Of a DNA stretch of 9,013 nucleotides, positions 6,658 to 9,013 are shown piece after piece (the first letter of the stretch is position 1; each line of letters begins with the position of its first letter). The DNA lies in the NCBI GenBank assembly GCA_013812565.1, contig JACCTF010000868.1, positions 1 to 9,013 on the forward strand, written 5' to 3'. Origin of the DNA: Pyrinomonadaceae bacterium. Its GTDB lineage: Bacteria; Acidobacteriota; Blastocatellia; Pyrinomonadales; Pyrinomonadaceae. The notes under the pieces were generated by a model that saw only the letters and a list, made by a program, of their open reading frames with translations, searched no databases and was not told the origin of the DNA. Position numbers and translations under genes: made by a program.

Positions 6658-7362
6658 TTATCGCCCCGCTCTGTCATAGATATAGTGAACGGTGTCAGTC
6701 GTCCAGTCGGCAAGACTGGCGGTGACGACCTCAGCACCGGCGGCGCGCAGTGCATCCGCCGAGACGGTATTGGTGACACCGAGCGTATGCATCCCGGCGG
6801 CGCGTGCCGCGCGGATGCCCGGCGGAGCATCTTCAATCACCAAACATTCATCAGGCGAGAGGGAAAGCTTTCCTGCCGCGCGTCTCTTTTCGTCCACAAG
6901 CAGAAAGCCGCGGTTGTAACATTCGGGGTCGGGTTTGCACGCATGAATCATCTCAGCGCTGATGATCGCCGAGAACAAGTCACTGAGTTTGACACGATCA
7001 AGTACATAGTCAATCTGGGTGCGGCGCGACATGCTGACGATGCCAAGCAGATAGTGGCGCGCCGCAGCTTTAATAAAAGTTACAACTCCTGGAACCAACG
7101 GCAGTTCGTCTTCAATCATCACGCGGTGTAACTTGGATTCCCCTTCGATTACAGCGTGCATCTTCTCGTCGTCGAGCGGCAGGCCGGAACGCGCGAAAGC
7201 AGCGCGCACAAACGTCTGGTCATCCATCCCCAGCGAGTTGAAATATTCTTCATCCGTGAGCTGAATGCCTTCGGCGCGCAATGCCTCCTGATAAGCCTTC
7301 ATGTGTAACGGTTCGTCGTTAATAATGACGCCGTTGAAATCGAACAGAATCGCTTGAATCAT
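6658..7362 (-). CDS. HAD-superfamily hydrolase, beta-phosphoglucomutase-like, with DFN in motif I
   Basis: The 234-residue product has the usual length and motifs of the subfamily I HAD phosphatases/phosphoglucomutases: motif I ILFDFNGVIINDEP at 5-18 (nucleophile Asp8), motif II Ser110 in GIVSMSRRT, motif III Lys143 in CKPDPECY, motif IV Glu177-Asp178 in VIEDAPPGIRAARAAGM. Residues about 15-85 form the helical C1-type cap. The odd feature is Asn10 where the general acid/base Asp normally stands (DxD becomes DxN). From HAD mechanism this Asp protonates the leaving group in phosphatases and mutases, so activity may be changed or lost. Substrate cannot be inferred. The start is the ATG at 7362, without a visible Shine-Dalgarno. 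It lies 109 nt downstream of the ABC ATPase gene and 122 nt upstream of the SirB1-like gene. Confidence 0.9.
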   Translation of the reverse strand: MIQAILFDFNGVIINDEPLHMKAYQEALRAEGIQLTDEEYFNSLGMDDQTFVRAAFARSGLPLDDEKMHAVIEGESKLHRVMIEDELPLVPGVVTFIKAAARHYLLGIVSMSRRTQIDYVLDRVKLSDLFSAIISAEMIHACKPDPECYNRGFLLVDEKRRAAGKLSLSPDECLVIEDAPPGIRAARAAGMHTLGVTNTVSADALRAAGAEVVTASLADWTTDTVHYIYDRAGR

Positions 7363-7471
7363 GCGGTTAAGCTAAGGGAGTAAAGGGTAGTTTGAAACGT
7401 TGCCTGTATTGTAAGGGGCATGCTTGGTTGCGGGCAAATCTTTGTCCCGAAAATACCTGTTAGCGCATTCA

Positions 7472-8146
7472 TCAAACCACTCGTCCGTCTTTCATATAGA
7501 TAGTGCGGTCGGCGAAACGTGCCGCAAGGTCACGGTCGTGCGTCACCATCATAACGGTTAGCTTGTCGCGCTCGACCATCTCACGAAGTAGTGTGAGCAG
7601 TTCTTCAGCGCGCTTCGAATCAAGATTCCCGGTCGGTTCGTCAGCAAGCAGCAGACGGGGGCTATTAGCCAGCGCACGCGCAATTGCGACCCGTTGCTGT
7701 TCGCCGCCCGACAGCTCAGCGGGCCGGTGATCCAGCCGCCCGGCTAAACCGACGCGCGCTAAAAACGCTGCGGCTTGTTCTTCCCTAGCCTTACCGCGCG
7801 ATCCGGCAAAGGCAAGGGACAATCCGACGTTTTCAATCGCAGTCATGGTTGGGATCAAGTTGAAGTTTTGAAAGATCATGCCAACCATGTGCCGCCGGTA
7901 GTGGGCCAGATCCTTCTTCGTTAACGGCGCGAGCGAACGTCCATCAAATACTACTTCGCCGATAGACGGCCGGTCCAATCCGCCAACAAGATTAAGCAGC
8001 GTTGACTTGCCTGATCCCGACGTACCTTGCAGCGCAACAAACTCTCCGGCTTGCACCGCGATTGACGCTCGATCAAGCGCCACAACCTCGGTGCTTCCCA
8101 TTCGGTAAATTTTCGAAACTTCACGGGTTTCCAAAAGAAATTTCAT
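7472..8146 (-). CDS. ABC transporter ATP-binding protein, LolD/MacB type
   Basis: The 224-residue product is a complete stand-alone nucleotide-binding domain. It shows Walker [10 protein letters not shown] at 41-49, Q-loop Gln93 in [17 protein letters not shown], the signature [15 protein letters not shown] at 145-159, Walker B LLLADE at 165-170 followed by PTGNLDS, and H-loop His203 in VTHD. The PTGNLDS and [14 protein letters not shown] wording is typical of the LolD/MacB/FtsE-like group that energises FtsX-domain permeases. I infer it pairs with the permease at 4084-5652, the only permease in view, although two other genes lie between. The product would sit at the cytoplasmic face of the inner membrane. 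The start is the ATG at 8146. A GGAGG lies 26 nt before it, too far for a normal ribosome binding site. Confidence 0.95.
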   Translation of the reverse strand: MKFLLETREVSKIYRMGSTEVVALDRASIAVQAGEFVALQGTSGSGKSTLLNLVGGLDRPSIGEVVFDGRSLAPLTKKDLAHYRRHMVGMIFQNFNLIPTMTAIENVGLSLAFAGSRGKAREEQAAAFLARVGLAGRLDHRPAELSGGEQQRVAIARALANSPRLLLADEPTGNLDSKRAEELLTLLREMVERDKLTVMMVTHDRDLAARFADRTIYMKDGRVV

Positions 8147-8418
8147 ATTGTTGACTAAAATCCAAAGTAAATCCTCCGCTCAAACTAACAGCAAAAGATC
8201 ATACGATAAGGTGTCCCCTGTGTTTGCGCTGTCACTCGCATGTTAAATAGGCATGAGCGAAACGGCAAAGCTTCCGTCATATCAAAACACGGTAAGTTGT
8301 GGACTAGCTTTGCACAGCGGAGCAGACAACAGATACACTTCTGCTAGAACTGAAGATGTGGTTCTTAATTGATTTCATCCTTCTCAATTTTCTAGATCAA
8401 TAGTAGTAGCGAAACTAA
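8147..8418. other. Intergenic region upstream of the ABC ATPase gene
   Basis: About 270 AT-richer bases separate the divergent ATPase gene from the methyltransferase remnant. I see no gene, tRNA or clear repeat in it. It probably holds the promoter for the minus-strand block, but I could not pick a convincing -35/-10 pair. GGAGGA on the minus strand (complement of TCCTCC near 8173-8178) is the only ribosome-site-like element and is not linked to an in-frame start. Confidence 0.5.
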
Positions 8419-9013
8419 ATGGTTCGGCGAATTCGCGCCATCAAGGCGCAGCAGGTGGAAAGCTATTCGCATCCGCAATCAAAAAGCCCGATGTCGGCAC
8501 GCAGTCACTTTTCAAGAAGAAGCCGCCAGAAAAGTACGTCTCTGATTCCTCGCTCTCGCCCACGCTCGAATGGGATGGGCAGAATCCGGCGCGCGAACAA
8601 GGGGAAGCGGGATCGAAGAGATTGGCCGCGAAGTGGCACGCATCAACGCGGAGTTAGCGGATCAACTGATTCAGCTTAACGACAGTTCATCAGTGGCGGA
8701 ATCGCTGGCGAAGATCGAGACGGCGGTGGAGAAGTTGAAGCGGCTCGGGCAGCCGTTTCTTAACTGGGCGGGCAAAGCCGAGCGTTTGTGGCGTGGACGT
8801 GCCCGCGTGGTTCATCGACACCGACTATAACGGACTCTGCTTCGTCGTCAGCCAAGGCTTCTTCCCGCGCACCGGCGCGTAGGACAACCTCAAGCCCTCT
8901 CTCCGCGGGGAGTATGACGAAGCCGTGTGGGAGCACCTCGCCGGAACGCGCCCTTCCAGGCGGGCAAGCACAAACAAATCGCCGTCAAGGTCATTGACGA
9001 CAGGGGAAACGAA
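8419..9013 (+). pseudogene. Decayed site-specific DNA methyltransferase (type III Mod-like), catalytic core deleted
   Basis: No single frame is intact, but pieces of one protein family line up across frames. From the ATG at 8419 comes VESYSHPQSK (12-21). After an A5 run at 8481-8485 the next frame gives KKPDVGTQSLFKKKPPEKYV and LEWDGQNPAREQGEA (to 8609). A shift near 8607-8611 leads to INAELADQLIQL and LKRLGQPFLNWAGKAERL (to about 8787). Then the frame changes again to DVPAWFIDTDYNG (8796-8834) and FFPRTGA, a TAG at 8880-8882, DNLKPSL, and after a last shift near 8955-8960 KQIAVKVIDDRGNE, which reaches the window edge. PFLNWAGKAER is typical of the N-terminal part, and FIDTDYNG...IAVKVID-RGNE of the C-terminal end, of large adenine-specific methyltransferases of type III restriction-modification type. 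Everything between, including the AdoMet and DPPY motifs, is absent. Family assignment is from memory of these motifs; the C-terminal piece could derive from a partner protein. Confidence 0.75.

Overview
The window looks like ordinary chromosome from a moderately GC-rich, Gram-negative-type bacterium. Signal peptides, a MacB/FtsX-type ABC transporter and a SirB1-like protein fit a free-living diderm. The secreted TPR protein and the helical secreted proteins remind me of Acidobacteriota (Blastocatellia-like), but this is an impression from sequence style; no rRNA or other marker is present.

Layout. (1) Positions 1-296, minus strand: the N-terminal part of larE, which runs off the left edge. 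(2) Positions 297-597: a divergent intergenic region. (3) Positions 598-3331, plus strand: three closely spaced genes for exported or membrane-anchored proteins (a TPR protein and two small helical proteins of unknown function), probably one transcription unit. (4) Positions 3472-4044, plus strand: a protein with one membrane segment and two C-terminal zinc ribbons. (5) Positions 8146-4084, minus strand: four co-directional genes in the transcribed order ABC ATPase, HAD hydrolase, SirB1-like transglutaminase-fold/TPR protein, MacB-type ABC permease. The ATPase and permease probably form one transporter, although two unrelated genes lie between them. The HAD/SirB1 spacer is almost filled by GGATGAA heptamers and a 26-bp inverted repeat. 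(6) Positions 8147-8418: no gene seen. (7) Positions 8419-9013, plus strand: the wreck of a site-specific DNA methyltransferase of type III (Mod-like) restriction-modification type, with several frameshifts, a nonsense codon and loss of the catalytic middle.

Functionally, the minus-strand block would give a lipoprotein/export-type ABC transporter plus two soluble housekeeping-type proteins. The plus-strand block would give periplasmic proteins, perhaps acting together. I found no CRISPR array, tRNA, rRNA, intact mobile element or convincing new defence system. The points most worth a second look are the decayed methyltransferase, the helical-protein pair next to the TPR gene, the HAD protein with an altered catalytic motif, and the heptamer/inverted repeat.
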